Assembly (NCBI GenBank): GCA_020639235.1
Contig: JACKHC010000001.1
Coordinates: forward strand, 1,736,001 to 1,800,000
From: Phycisphaeraceae bacterium
GTDB lineage: Bacteria > Planctomycetota > Phycisphaerae > Phycisphaerales > UBA1924
Length of the DNA stretch: 64,000 nucleotides
Direction: 5' to 3'
Of this stretch, positions 16,410 through 24,668 are shown piece by piece (the stretch's first letter is position 1; each line of letters opens with the position of its first letter). Under the pieces are notes generated by a model. The model worked only from the letters and a program-made list of their open reading frames with translations. It made no database searches and was not told the origin of the DNA. The position numbers were made by a program, and so were the translations under genes.

Positions 16410-19400
16410 CCGCCCAGCATCGCCTTCAGGTACTGGCCCGTGTAAGAACCCTTGTTCTTGGCCACATCCTCGGGCGTCCCCTCCGCGACGATTGTTCCGC
16501 CCCGATCCCCGCCCTCCGGCCCAAGATCGATCAACCAGTCCGCCGTCTTGATCACATCAAGATTGTGCTCGATCACAACAAGCGTGTGACCCGCGTCCGC
16601 GAGCGTATTCAAAACACTCACGAGTTTCCGGATGTCCTCGAAGTGCAAACCCGTCGTCGGCTCATCGAGGATGTACAGCGTCCGCTCGCCGCTCGACCCG
16701 TCCAGCGGCACCTTGCCCAGCTCCGTCGCCAGTTTCACCCGCTGCGCCTCGCCGCCCGAGAGCGTGGTCGATGGCTGCCCGAGCGTGATGTAATCCAGCC
16801 CCACATCGTGCAGGCACTGCATGAACCGCTTGATCTTCGGGTGCGCATCGAAGAACCCGCACCCCGCCTCCACCGTCATGTCCAGCACATCGGCGATGTT
16901 CTTGCCGCGGTACAGAATCTCGAGCGTCTCGCGGTTGTACCGCTTGCCCTTGCACACCTCGCACTCCACGAACACATCGGGAAGAAAGTGCATCTCGATC
17001 TTCTTCGTCCCCTGCCCCTGACACGCCTCGCACCGCCCGCCCTTCACATTGAACGAGAACCGCCCCGGCTCGTACCCGCGGATCCGCGCCTCCTTCGTCT
17101 TGACGAACACCTTGCGGATGTCGTCGAACACACCCGTATAAGTCGCCGCGTTCGAGCGCGGCGTCCGCCCGATCGGCGACTGATCCACCTCGATGATCCG
17201 ATCGACATTCCCCAGCCCCGTAATCCGCGAGTGCGCACCCGGCTTCGTCCGCGCACCGGTCAGTTCCTTCCGCGCCCCCGCCAGCAGGATGTCATTCACC
17301 AGCGTTGATTTCCCCGATCCCGACACCCCCGTCACGCACACGATCCCGCCCGTCGGGAAACTCACATCCACATTCTTGAGGTTGTTCTCCTTCGCACCCT
17401 TCACCGTCAGCGACTTCTTGTGATCCACCTTCCGCCGACTCGCCGGCACCTCGATCTTCTTCCGCCCAGAAAGGTAGTCACCCGTGAGCGAGCCCTTCGC
17501 CGCCACGATTTCCTTGACCGTCCCCTGCGCCACGACCTCGCCGCCGTGCACGCCCGGCCCCGGCCCGATATCCACCACATGATCCGCGTGACGAATCATG
17601 TCCTCGTCGTGCTCCACAACGATCACTGTGTTCCCGATGTCCGTCAGGTGCCGCAGCGTCCGAATCAACCGGTCGTTATCCCGCTGATGCAGCCCGATCG
17701 TCGGCTCATCTAGCACATAGCACGCACCCACCAGCCCCGACCCCACCTGCGTCGCAAGCCGAATCCGCTGCGCTTCACCGCCCGAGAGCGTCGCCGTCTT
17801 GCGATCGAGCGACAAGTATTCCAATCCGACTGAAGCGAGAAACCCGAGCCGTGCCCGCACCTCGCGCACGATCGGCTCGGCGATCCGAAGCTGCTCCTCG
17901 CTCAGAACCAGATCATCAATCACCCGCAGCGCTTCGTCGATATTCAACTTCGCGAAGTCCGAGATGTTGATCGCCTTCGCATCTGGCGACAGCCCGTTTC
18001 GCCCGCGCATCTCCACAATGCGCTCGGGAACATCACCCTTCGTCCGCAGATACACCGACAGCGACTCCACCCGAAGCCGGTCAGCGTGGCACTCCGGGCA
18101 GGGCGTCTGCGACATGAACCCCGCCAGCCACTCCTTCACCCCCTGATTCTCCGTCGATCCCCACCATTCCGTGATATTCGGGATCACCCCCTGAAACCTA
18201 AAACTGGCCGGGCTCTTGGAGTTGCCCGCGAGTTTCTTCAGATCGTCCTTGTTCGTGCCGTACAGCAGAATCCGCCGCTGATCGGGCGTCAGTTCAGAGA
18301 CCGGCCGCGAGAACGAAGCCCCCGTCAACTTGCAATACTTGCGAAGCCGCCGATTGAACCACGCCTTCACCGGCCCGTTCTTCGCCCACGCCGCCACCGC
18401 CCCCTGCGACATCGACAGCGCCTCATCCGGCATCACCAGCGCCTCGTCGAACTCCATCAGGTTCCCGAGGCCATCACACTTCGGGCACGCGCCGAACGGC
18501 GAGTTGAACGAGAAGATCCGCGGCTCAAGCTCCTCCAGCGCACACTCGGGGTGCACCGCGCACGCGTACTTCTCCGAGTACACCGAATCATCCCAAGCGG
18601 GCGCGCCATTCCTTTCGATTTCCGCCGAGACCACAACCGTCCCGTCGCCCAGTTTCAGCGCGGTCTCGATCGACTCGTTGATCCGCTGCCGCGCATCGGG
18701 CTTCACGACGATCCGGTCGATCACCGCCTCCACCGAATGCTTCTCGTACCGCCCGAGGTTGAGCGGATTATCACCCGCCTCCTTGAGCACCTCGCGCAGA
18801 TCGACTATCGCGCCGTTCACCCGCGCCCGCACCAGCCCCTGCGCCAGCAACTCTTCGAGCACATCGCGGTGGAATCCCTTCTTGGCGCGCACCACGGGTG
18901 CGAGCACCATCAGACGCGTCCCCTCCGCCATCCCCGCCACGCGCTCAGTGATCTGTGAGGGGCTCGTGCCGCTGATCGTCTGCCCGCACCGCTCCTTCAC
19001 GACGCCCCGCGTCACCTTCGTCGGGTACCAGCACGTTGGGCGGCCGCAACGCGCAAACAGCAGACGCAGGTAATCGTAGATCTCCGTGCTCGTCGCAACC
19101 GTCGAGCGCGGGCTCGAACCCGCCGTCCGTTGCTCGATCGCGATGGTGGGGGGGAGGCCCTCAATGTCCTCCACATCCGGCTTGCGCAGCTGATCCAGGA
19201 ACTGCCGCGCATACGCCGACAGCGACTCCATGTACTTCCGCTGGCCCTCCGCGAAGATCGTGTCGAACGCGAGCGACGACTTCCCCGACCCCGACAACCC
19301 CGTGATCACCACGAGCCGGTCGTGCGGGATGTCCACATCGAGCGATTTGAGGTTGTGCTCCTTCGCGCCGCGCACACGAATCGCGCGCAGCGGCGCCGAT

Positions 19401-19528
19401 CGCTCAGGGATCGCGCTCCGAGTCGGGCCGCTCGCAGCAACAGCGTCAACAGCAACCGTCTTGGCGCTCGGCCGCGCCCGAACCGTCTTCTTCTTTCCCG
19501 TCCCCGCCTTCTTCCGCTGCGTCGCCAA
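16406..19528 (-). CDS. uvrA: UvrABC excinuclease subunit A
   Basis: 1040 residues, about 100 longer than E. coli UvrA, partly from a Lys/Ala-rich N-terminal extension of about 45 residues. It is the damage-sensing ATPase of nucleotide excision repair. Two ABC modules are complete: Walker A VITGLSGSGKSSLAFDTI near residue 75 and VTGVSGSGKSTLVNDI in the second half, with signatures TLSGGEAQRIRLA and TLSGGEAQRVKLA. The DNA-binding zinc module CEACQGQGTKK/CEVCKGKRYN is intact. The first zinc module reads CAVHPEC where E. coli has CPIC, so a Cys/His ligand set is likely. The start is TTG 19528, backed by GAGGAGAGGAG upstream. Confidence 0.96.
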   Translation of the reverse strand: MATQRKKAGTGKKKTVRARPSAKTVAVDAVAASGPTRSAIPERSAPLRAIRVRGAKEHNLKSLDVDIPHDRLVVITGLSGSGKSSLAFDTIFAEGQRKYMESLSAYARQFLDQLRKPDVEDIEGLPPTIAIEQRTAGSSPRSTVATSTEIYDYLRLLFARCGRPTCWYPTKVTRGVVKERCGQTISGTSPSQITERVAGMAEGTRLMVLAPVVRAKKGFHRDVLEELLAQGLVRARVNGAIVDLREVLKEAGDNPLNLGRYEKHSVEAVIDRIVVKPDARQRINESIETALKLGDGTVVVSAEIERNGAPAWDDSVYSEKYACAVHPECALEELEPRIFSFNSPFGACPKCDGLGNLMEFDEALVMPDEALSMSQGAVAAWAKNGPVKAWFNRRLRKYCKLTGASFSRPVSELTPDQRRILLYGTNKDDLKKLAGNSKSPASFRFQGVIPNITEWWGSTENQGVKEWLAGFMSQTPCPECHADRLRVESLSVYLRTKGDVPERIVEMRGRNGLSPDAKAINISDFAKLNIDEALRVIDDLVLSEEQLRIAEPIVREVRARLGFLASVGLEYLSLDRKTATLSGGEAQRIRLATQVGSGLVGACYVLDEPTIGLHQRDNDRLIRTLRHLTDIGNTVIVVEHDEDMIRHADHVVDIGPGPGVHGGEVVAQGTVKEIVAAKGSLTGDYLSGRKKIEVPASRRKVDHKKSLTVKGAKENNLKNVDVSFPTGGIVCVTGVSGSGKSTLVNDILLAGARKELTGARTKPGAHSRITGLGNVDRIIEVDQSPIGRTPRSNAATYTGVFDDIRKVFVKTKEARIRGYEPGRFSFNVKGGRCEACQGQGTKKIEMHFLPDVFVECEVCKGKRYNRETLEILYRGKNIADVLDMTVEAGCGFFDAHPKIKRFMQCLHDVGLDYITLGQPSTTLSGGEAQRVKLATELGKVPLDGSSGERTLYILDEPTTGLHFEDIRKLVSVLNTLADAGHTLVVIEHNLDVIKTADWLIDLGPEGGDRGGTIVAEGTPEDVAKNKGSYTGQYLKAMLGG

Positions 19529-19609
19529 GTGATCGCTCCTCTCCTCGTGAGACGATCATAGCCGGGTAAGGTTAGGGTCGCGTCGAACGCTCGACGGCCA
19601 AGCAGGCAA

Positions 19610-20419
19610 TCACGCCGCCGACTCGTGCGAACCGTTCGGGCTCGAAGGCGCGTAGATCACATGCCCGTCATCGAGCGTCTTCATCAGCCCAAGTTCGTTG
19701 AGCGCCGCCAGCGCCGCCTGCTGCTCCGCCTGCTTCTTCGAGGTCGCCCAGCAACCCGGGAACCGCCGGCCGTCGATCTCGACGCAGATGTGGAACGCCT
19801 TGGCGTGATCCGGCCCCTTGTCGTCGAGCATCACATAACTCGGCTGCGCCATCAGCTCCCGCTGCGCGTGCTGCTGCAGAACCGACTTGAAGTTCTGCTG
19901 ATGCCCCGACTCCGCCGCCCGCTCGATCACCGGCTCAAGCAGCGGCATCAGGAACGACCGCGCCGCATCCATCCCGCCGTCGAGGTAGATCGCGCCCACA
20001 ACCGCCTCGATCACCGCCGCCGAGAGTGACGCCGGCAGCGCTGTCCGCGTCTTCATCCCCTTGCCCAGCGCCAGAAGTTCCTCCAACCCGAGCTCGATCG
20101 CCAGCGCCGAGCAGGTCCGCCGCGACACCACCGTGGACTTGATCTTCGTCAGATCGCCCTCGAGCAGATCGGGGAATCGCTGGAAGAGGTAGTCGCAGAC
20201 GATCGTGCCGAGAATCGCATCGCCCAGAAACTCCAGCCGCTCATTGGAAGCAAGCCGAGAGTCGGCAATCGACGCGTGCGTGAGTGCTCTTGAGAGCAGC
20301 GACGGGTCCCTGAAGCGATACCCGATCGCCTCCTGGGCCCTTGAGACATCCGAAGGTTCGACAGGACTCAAACGAACGCCCTCCGAAGGGCCGCCGCCAT
20401 GACCGCTCAACGCGACCAT
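19610..20419 (-). CDS. rnc: Ribonuclease III
   Basis: 269 residues from ATG 20419; TTG 20371 with GGAGGGCG upstream is a plausible shorter start. It cleaves double-stranded RNA in rRNA maturation and mRNA decay. The catalytic signature is ERLEFLGDAILG with the following AVIEAVVGAIYLDGG block containing the second acidic cluster. The dsRNA-binding domain occupies the last 75 residues (NFKSVLQQHAQRELMAQPSY to KKQAEQQAALAALNELG). It is divergent from rpmH and convergent with nothing; uvrA lies downstream on the same strand after an 81-base gap. Confidence 0.95.
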   Translation of the reverse strand: MVALSGHGGGPSEGVRLSPVEPSDVSRAQEAIGYRFRDPSLLSRALTHASIADSRLASNERLEFLGDAILGTIVCDYLFQRFPDLLEGDLTKIKSTVVSRRTCSALAIELGLEELLALGKGMKTRTALPASLSAAVIEAVVGAIYLDGGMDAARSFLMPLLEPVIERAAESGHQQNFKSVLQQHAQRELMAQPSYVMLDDKGPDHAKAFHICVEIDGRRFPGCWATSKKQAEQQAALAALNELGLMKTLDDGHVIYAPSSPNGSHESAA

Positions 20420-20782
20420 CCGGGGCCGGAACCACAGACCAACCCCCAGCCGGACCGGGGGCACGAGTTGTGGCTTCGGACGCGAGCACCAAAATGCCGG
20501 GGGTCGTCCCGGGGTCACCGGGCCCACGGCATGTTGGACCACGCGGCCAAGCCGCCGACCGCCGTCCGGGAAACCCCTGAGGCGGACCTAGGAAGGGTAT
20601 CGGCTGATCGCCCGGACGCCATCACCTCGGCGCGATTCCGCCGATTTTTGGCTCCGGGGGGCCCGGGCCCGCGTCCGGGGCGACCGATTTGGCCCCCGGC
20701 GACGGGGCTGGTATGATCTCGCCCCCGATTCAACGATTCTCCGGCCCCCGGCGGCCGGTCCCAACTTTGGAGTGAACCGAAC
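20420..20782. other. 363-bp GC-rich divergent region between rnc and rpmH
   Basis: No convincing coding frame. It holds the rpmH promoter near its right end and very GC-rich runs (for example around 20650-20680). No DnaA-box consensus was found by eye. It lies under 1 kb to the left of the strand-composition switch near 21.3 kb. Confidence 0.55.
20689..20717 (+). promoter_or_regulatory. Sigma-70-type promoter of rpmH
   Basis: TTGGCC (20689-20694) and TATGAT (20712-20717) with a 17-base spacer. The -10 matches the consensus at five of six positions. The start site would fall about 58 bases before the rpmH ATG. Confidence 0.6.
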
Positions 20783-20929
20783 ATGCATTACGAGCACCGC
20801 CAGAGCAAAGTCAAGAGAAAGCGCTCGATCGGCTTCCGCGCCCGGATGCGCACAAAGGCGGGTCGTAAAATCATCAACGCCAAGCGCCGCATGGGCCGCC
20901 TGGTGAATATCGCCGACAAGCCGATGTAA
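20783..20929 (+). CDS. rpmH: 50S ribosomal protein bL34
   Basis: 48 residues, found by reading the gap: MHYEHRQSKVKRKRSIGF, then RARMRTKAGRKIINAKRR and a short MGRLVNIADKPM end. The KRKRxxGFRARMxTKxGRKxxxxRRxxGR pattern is diagnostic of bL34. The N-terminus differs from the usual MKRTxQPS start. In many bacteria rpmH is followed by rnpA and yidC near dnaA; here it stands alone with its own promoter and a probable terminator. Confidence 0.9.
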   Translation: MHYEHRQSKVKRKRSIGFRARMRTKAGRKIINAKRRMGRLVNIADKPM

Positions 20930-20964
20930 TTCAGCGCAGTCTGTTGCAGATCATTGAAGTTTGA

Positions 20965-20997
20965 CGCGGCGGCCGCACGGTCGCCGCGGTTAGTTTT
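20965..20997 (+). terminator. Probable terminator of rpmH
   Basis: CGCGGCG (20965-20971), a ten-base loop, CGCCGCG (20982-20988), then GTTAGTTTT. It lies between rpmH and the convergent rpiA. Confidence 0.55.
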
Positions 20998-21010
20998 GGG
21001 CGGCGCGCGC

Positions 21011-21709
21011 TCAGCGACCGCGCCTGCGCGACTCGATGTGGCCCGACTCGTCCTCGATATGAACGACGTCCGCCTCCGCGATAAACAGCCCGTGCCCTAC
21101 CACACCGGGCATCTCGTCGAGCCACGCCGCCAGCGCCACGACATCCATGCCCTCCGTGAGCCAGAGGTCCAACACGGCGTTGCCGTTGTCGGTCACATAC
21201 CCCCCCGAATCACCTTCACCGGCGTGGCGGAGGTCGCCGCGGAGGCCGCGGCCCTCGCACGACTCGCGGACCCACGCCAGCGCGAATGGCATGACCTCCA
21301 CCGGGAGGGGGGTGCGCGTGCCCAGACGGGGGACGAGTTTGTTGTGCTGGATCATGTAGGCGCGGCGGTCGGCGGCGTGTGCGACGATTTTCTCGCGGGT
21401 CATGGCGCCGCCGCCACCCTTGAGCATGCGGAGCGATGCGTCGACCTCATCGGCGCCGTCGAAGAGGTAATCGACATGCGGCGTGTCGCGCATCGGGCGG
21501 ACCGCAAGCCCGACCTCGCGTGCGAGTTGCTCGGAGGCGATGGATGTGGCGACGCAGGTGATGGTCAGGTTCTCTTCGCGGACTTTGGCACCGAGGGCGA
21601 CGATGCCGCGGGATGCGGCGCGGCCGGTTCCGAGTCCGACGACCATGGCGTCGCGGACGGGGGCGACGGCGATCTGCGCGAGCGGGTCGGCCGGGAGCGT
21701 GGTCATCAT
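21011..21709 (-). CDS. rpiA: Ribose-5-phosphate isomerase A
   Basis: 232 residues, normal length. It interconverts ribose 5-phosphate and ribulose 5-phosphate. Substrate and catalytic blocks are VVGLGTGRAASRGI, FDGADEVDASLRMLKGGGGA followed by MTREKIVAHA, then DNGNAVLDLWL. The ATG overlaps the stop of the upstream SpoU gene, so the two are coupled. The + strand changes from C-rich to G-rich inside this gene, near 21.3 kb. Confidence 0.95.
   Translation of the reverse strand: MMTTLPADPLAQIAVAPVRDAMVVGLGTGRAASRGIVALGAKVREENLTITCVATSIASEQLAREVGLAVRPMRDTPHVDYLFDGADEVDASLRMLKGGGGAMTREKIVAHAADRRAYMIQHNKLVPRLGTRTPLPVEVMPFALAWVRESCEGRGLRGDLRHAGEGDSGGYVTDNGNAVLDLWLTEGMDVVALAAWLDEMPGVVGHGLFIAEADVVHIEDESGHIESRRRGR
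21241..21360. other. Abrupt G/C strand-composition switch
   Basis: Hand counts on the + strand for 60-base lines: 21121-21180 has C26/G16, 21181-21240 C24/G17, 21241-21300 C25/G19, then 21301-21360 G29/C11. Lines far to the left are C-rich in genes of both orientations, and lines far to the right are G-rich in genes of both orientations. A switch from C-rich to G-rich is expected at a replication origin; an inversion boundary is the other explanation. Confidence 0.55.
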
Positions 21710-22554
21710 GCCCGGGAGCGTAGCGGAAGGGGCGCGAGGGCGTGCATGGCGATGCCGGCGGCGACGGAGAGGTTGAGGGAGTCCACGAGATCGGTGGTGG
21801 GGACGCGGACGCGGAGGTCGCAGGCGTCGATGGTGGCCGGCGTCAGGCCCGGTCCCTCGGCGCCGATGAAGAGCGCGACTCTGTGCGCGCGGGGCGCGTC
21901 AGCGATGTCGAACGCATCGAGCGCGGGCGTGAGGGCGATGGCTGTGATGCCGGCGGCGCGGAGCGCGCGGGCGGCATCGGCGGCCGAGTCGATGAAGGCG
22001 AAGGGGACTCGGAGTACGCCGCCCATGGAAACGCGCACGGCCTTGCGATAGAGCGGGTCGCAGGACCTGGTTGTGAGGAGAACCGCGCCGACGCCGAACG
22101 CTGCGGCGGAGCGGAAGACCGCGCCGACATTGTCGTGGTTGGCGGTGTCTTCGAGGACAACGAGGCACTCATCGGGTGACCGGGCGGCTGCGATCAGGGT
22201 GCCGGCGTCGAGCGGATCACCACGATGCACGGCGGCGAGGCAGCCGCGATGGATATGGAAGCCGGTGATGGCGTCCATGACTTCCTGCGATGCCAGGTAG
22301 ACGGGGGTTGCGTCGCCGATCGATTTGAGGGTGCTCTGGATGCTCTGCAGCGCCGGTTCGGTGACGAGGACGGAGTGCGGCGTGAAGCGGGTTTGTGCGA
22401 GTACCATGGCGACAACGAAGCGGCCCTCGGCCATGAAGAGGCCGGCGCGGCTCTGCAGGTCGCGGTCGCGGACATCGCGGTAGAGCGCGACGCGCGGGTC
22501 GTCGGGATCGGTGATGGTGACGGGCTGCACAAGAGAGAGGATACGGGTTGGCAC
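21706..22554 (-). CDS. SpoU/TrmH family RNA 2'-O-methyltransferase
   Basis: 282 residues from GTG 22554; GTG 22530 is a shorter alternative because the first start has no ribosome-binding site. An N-terminal substrate-binding domain (RVALYRDVRDRDLQSRAGLF) is followed by the knotted SPOUT domain with its three motifs: HDNVGAVFRSAAAFGVGAV, VALFIGAEGPGL and DSLNLSVAAGIAMHAL. It methylates a ribose in tRNA or rRNA; the target is not clear. Its 5' end overlaps by seven bases the start of the divergent methyltransferase gene. Confidence 0.88.
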   Translation of the reverse strand: MPTRILSLVQPVTITDPDDPRVALYRDVRDRDLQSRAGLFMAEGRFVVAMVLAQTRFTPHSVLVTEPALQSIQSTLKSIGDATPVYLASQEVMDAITGFHIHRGCLAAVHRGDPLDAGTLIAAARSPDECLVVLEDTANHDNVGAVFRSAAAFGVGAVLLTTRSCDPLYRKAVRVSMGGVLRVPFAFIDSAADAARALRAAGITAIALTPALDAFDIADAPRAHRVALFIGAEGPGLTPATIDACDLRVRVPTTDLVDSLNLSVAAGIAMHALAPLPLRSRA

Positions 22555-23348
22555 GGACGCGGCGTGATTTCAACAAGTTCGATTTGTATGAATGGTGCGT
22601 GCAGTCGCCCGCGTGGCAGGTGCGGTTTCTGCACGCGCTGCACGGGCAGAAGCCGGTGGAGTTCGGTGATGATTTTGCGGGGCCGGCGAGTCTGGCCCGG
22701 GCGTGGGTGGCGATGGGGCCGGGGTACCAGGCGGTGGCGTGCGATCGGGAGGCGGGGCCGCTCGAGCACGCGCGGAAGCGTATGGCCGAGCATCACGACT
22801 TCGGGATGGATCGGCTGGCGCTGCGCGCCGAGGATGTGCTTGGTTGCAAGGCGCGTGCGGATGTGATCGCGGCGTTCAACTTCGCGGTGTGTGAGCTGCA
22901 CACGCGGTCCGAGTTGATGACGTACCTGCGGAATGTCGTGTTCCGGCTTCGGCCGAAGGGCGTGTTCGTGGCGGACCTGTACGGCGGCGAGCGGCAGTTC
23001 GTTCCGGGTGTGACCGGGATGGAGGTGGAGACGCCCATCGGGACCGTGCTGTACGAGTGGGAGCAGCGGCGCGCCGACCCGACGACGGCGCGGGTGGTGA
23101 ACGCGATCCACTTCGAGTTGCCCGACGGAACGCGCATGGAAGACGCGTTCGTGTACGACTGGCGCCTGTGGGGCGTGGCGGAACTGCGCGAGGCGCTGGT
23201 CGAGGCGGGGTTCATCGTGAGCGAGGTGTACGCGGATTATGCCGAGGCGATGGACGGCGATGGTGCGCTGATGACGCGCCCGATCGAGGGGGATGAGGGG
23301 GAGGAGTTGAATGAGGACTTTGTGGTGTATGTGGCGGGGCGGGTGTGA
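22548..23348 (+). CDS. SAM-dependent methyltransferase
   Basis: 266 residues from TTG 22548, preceded by GAGAGAGGATACGGG. The Rossmann core is visible as VEFGDDFAGPASLARAW (motif I, in a FGDDFAG form), the acidic end of strand 2 in YQAVACDREAGPLEHARKR, and DVIAAFNFAVCELHTRSEL (motif IV region). The sequence resembles class I small-molecule methyltransferases of planctomycetes; the substrate is unknown. The C-terminal part (YDWRLWGVAELREALVEAGF) is the usual last helix and strand of this fold. Confidence 0.75.
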   Translation: MARTRRDFNKFDLYEWCVQSPAWQVRFLHALHGQKPVEFGDDFAGPASLARAWVAMGPGYQAVACDREAGPLEHARKRMAEHHDFGMDRLALRAEDVLGCKARADVIAAFNFAVCELHTRSELMTYLRNVVFRLRPKGVFVADLYGGERQFVPGVTGMEVETPIGTVLYEWEQRRADPTTARVVNAIHFELPDGTRMEDAFVYDWRLWGVAELREALVEAGFIVSEVYADYAEAMDGDGALMTRPIEGDEGEELNEDFVVYVAGRV

Positions 23349-23407
23349 CCCGACCCACATGGCTCGCTCTTCGGGCTGAGACATGGCTCCCGAGTTCGCA
23401 ACTTGAG

Positions 23408-23980
23408 TCAGCGTTCTTCGAGGATGCGGATGTCGGGGAGGTTGCGGTAGAAGCCGTCGTAATCGAGGCCGTAGCCGACGACGAACTCGTCGGGGATATC
23501 GAATCCGATGTGCTCGGCGAGGATGCCCGGCTTCTTTGGGACATCGAGTTTGTTGAGCAGCACGCAGGCGCGGACGGAAGCGGCGCCTTGCTCCATGATC
23601 GCGCCGCGGAGGAGTTCGAGCGTGCCGCCGGAGTCGAGGATGTCGTCGACGATGACGACATGTCGGCCGGCGAGGTTGTCGGGGAGTGAGCCGCGGAGCG
23701 CGGCGCCCTTGGAACGGGTGGCCTGTCCGGGGTACGAAGAAACGCTGACGACGCTCATGGAGAGTTTGAGGGGCATCTCCCGGATGAGATCGGCGACGAA
23801 GACCACGGCGCCGGTCATGACGGGGAGCATCACGACGCGGTCCACATCGTCTTGCGGGTCGTGACCGTCGGCGCGGAGGGCGTCGGCGAGACTGTTGGAG
23901 AGGTCGCGGCCGAGTTCGCGGACACGCTGCCGGATTCGTTCGCGGTCGATGAGCGTCTTGCCGAGCACGCGCGTGGTCAT
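23408..23980 (-). CDS. hpt: Hypoxanthine phosphoribosyltransferase
   Basis: 190 residues. It salvages hypoxanthine or guanine with PRPP to give IMP or GMP. The PRPP loop is HVVIVDDILDSGGTLELL, and the purine-binding end is FDIPDEFVVGYGLDYDGFYRNLPDI, both typical of bacterial Hpt. VVMLPVMTGAVVFVADLIRE matches the N-terminal active-site loop, where most have LKGA in place of MTGA. It lies 24 bases upstream of nothing on its strand; ppa starts farther along on the same strand. Confidence 0.95.
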   Translation of the reverse strand: MTTRVLGKTLIDRERIRQRVRELGRDLSNSLADALRADGHDPQDDVDRVVMLPVMTGAVVFVADLIREMPLKLSMSVVSVSSYPGQATRSKGAALRGSLPDNLAGRHVVIVDDILDSGGTLELLRGAIMEQGAASVRACVLLNKLDVPKKPGILAEHIGFDIPDEFVVGYGLDYDGFYRNLPDIRILEER

Positions 23981-24004
23981 GGGGTGAGAGGATACCCGAG
24001 GGGA

Positions 24005-24571
24005 TCAGCGGCGGATTCCCGGCATCGCGCCGGTGCGTCGGGCCTTGGAATAGCGGCTCAGAGAGTCCTCGATGATGCGGAATGCGGTCTCGGCGGGCTG
24101 AATCTCGTCGACGGCGACTTCCTTGCCTTCGAGGATCTTATAGTCCTTGAAGAATCGCTGGAGCATCTTGAAGGTGTGCTTGGGGAAGTCGTGCGCATCG
24201 CGGAAGTCGGCGTAGTCGGGGTCGTCGACGAGGACGGAGACGATCTTGTGATCGGGCTGGCCGTCGTCAACCATCGTCATGAGCCCCACGACACGTGCGT
24301 CGCAGAGTGTCATGGGCGGGACCTGCTCGGTGCAGAAGACGAGGACATCGAGGGGGTCGTCATCCTCGGCGAGGGTCTGCGGGATGAAGCCGTAGTTGGC
24401 GGGGTAATAGACGGCGGAGGACAGGACGCGGTCGAGCCGGAGCATGCCGGTGGGCTTGTCGAGTTCGTACTTGTTGGACGAGCCCTTTGGGATTTCGATG
24501 ACGGCGCGGAAGCCGTAGGGAAGCGTCAGGCGATCGGAGGAGGGGATGACATCGTGCCAGGGATGGAACAT
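24005..24571 (-). CDS. ppa: Inorganic pyrophosphatase, family I
   Basis: 188 residues. It hydrolyses PPi made in biosynthesis. VIEIPKGSSNKYELDK gives the substrate Lys/Glu block, YYPANYGFIPQTLAEDDDPLDVLV (read as two blocks) carries the metal-binding aspartates, and the late YADFRDAHDFPKHTFKMLQRF resembles the usual end. Hpt follows 24 bases downstream on the same strand, so they probably form an operon that ties PPi removal to PRPP-driven purine salvage. Confidence 0.95.
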   Translation of the reverse strand: MFHPWHDVIPSSDRLTLPYGFRAVIEIPKGSSNKYELDKPTGMLRLDRVLSSAVYYPANYGFIPQTLAEDDDPLDVLVFCTEQVPPMTLCDARVVGLMTMVDDGQPDHKIVSVLVDDPDYADFRDAHDFPKHTFKMLQRFFKDYKILEGKEVAVDEIQPAETAFRIIEDSLSRYSKARRTGAMPGIRR

Positions 24572-24601
24572 AGGCGGGGGATTGTACCTGCGCAGAGCAA
24601 G

Positions 24602-24631
24602 AACAACGCCGGCATGGGTGCCGGCGCTGTT
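24602..24631 (-). terminator. Terminator downstream of the first PEP-CTERM gene
   Basis: A 13-bp stem with one mismatch: AACAACGCCGGCA (24602-24614), loop TGGG, TGCCGGCGCTGTT (24619-24631). On the - strand it is followed by CTTGCTC, a modest T-rich tail. Confidence 0.6.
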
Positions 24632-24668
24632 CCGAGAGTGTGAGATGAGAGAGGGAATGTGCTTTGGG

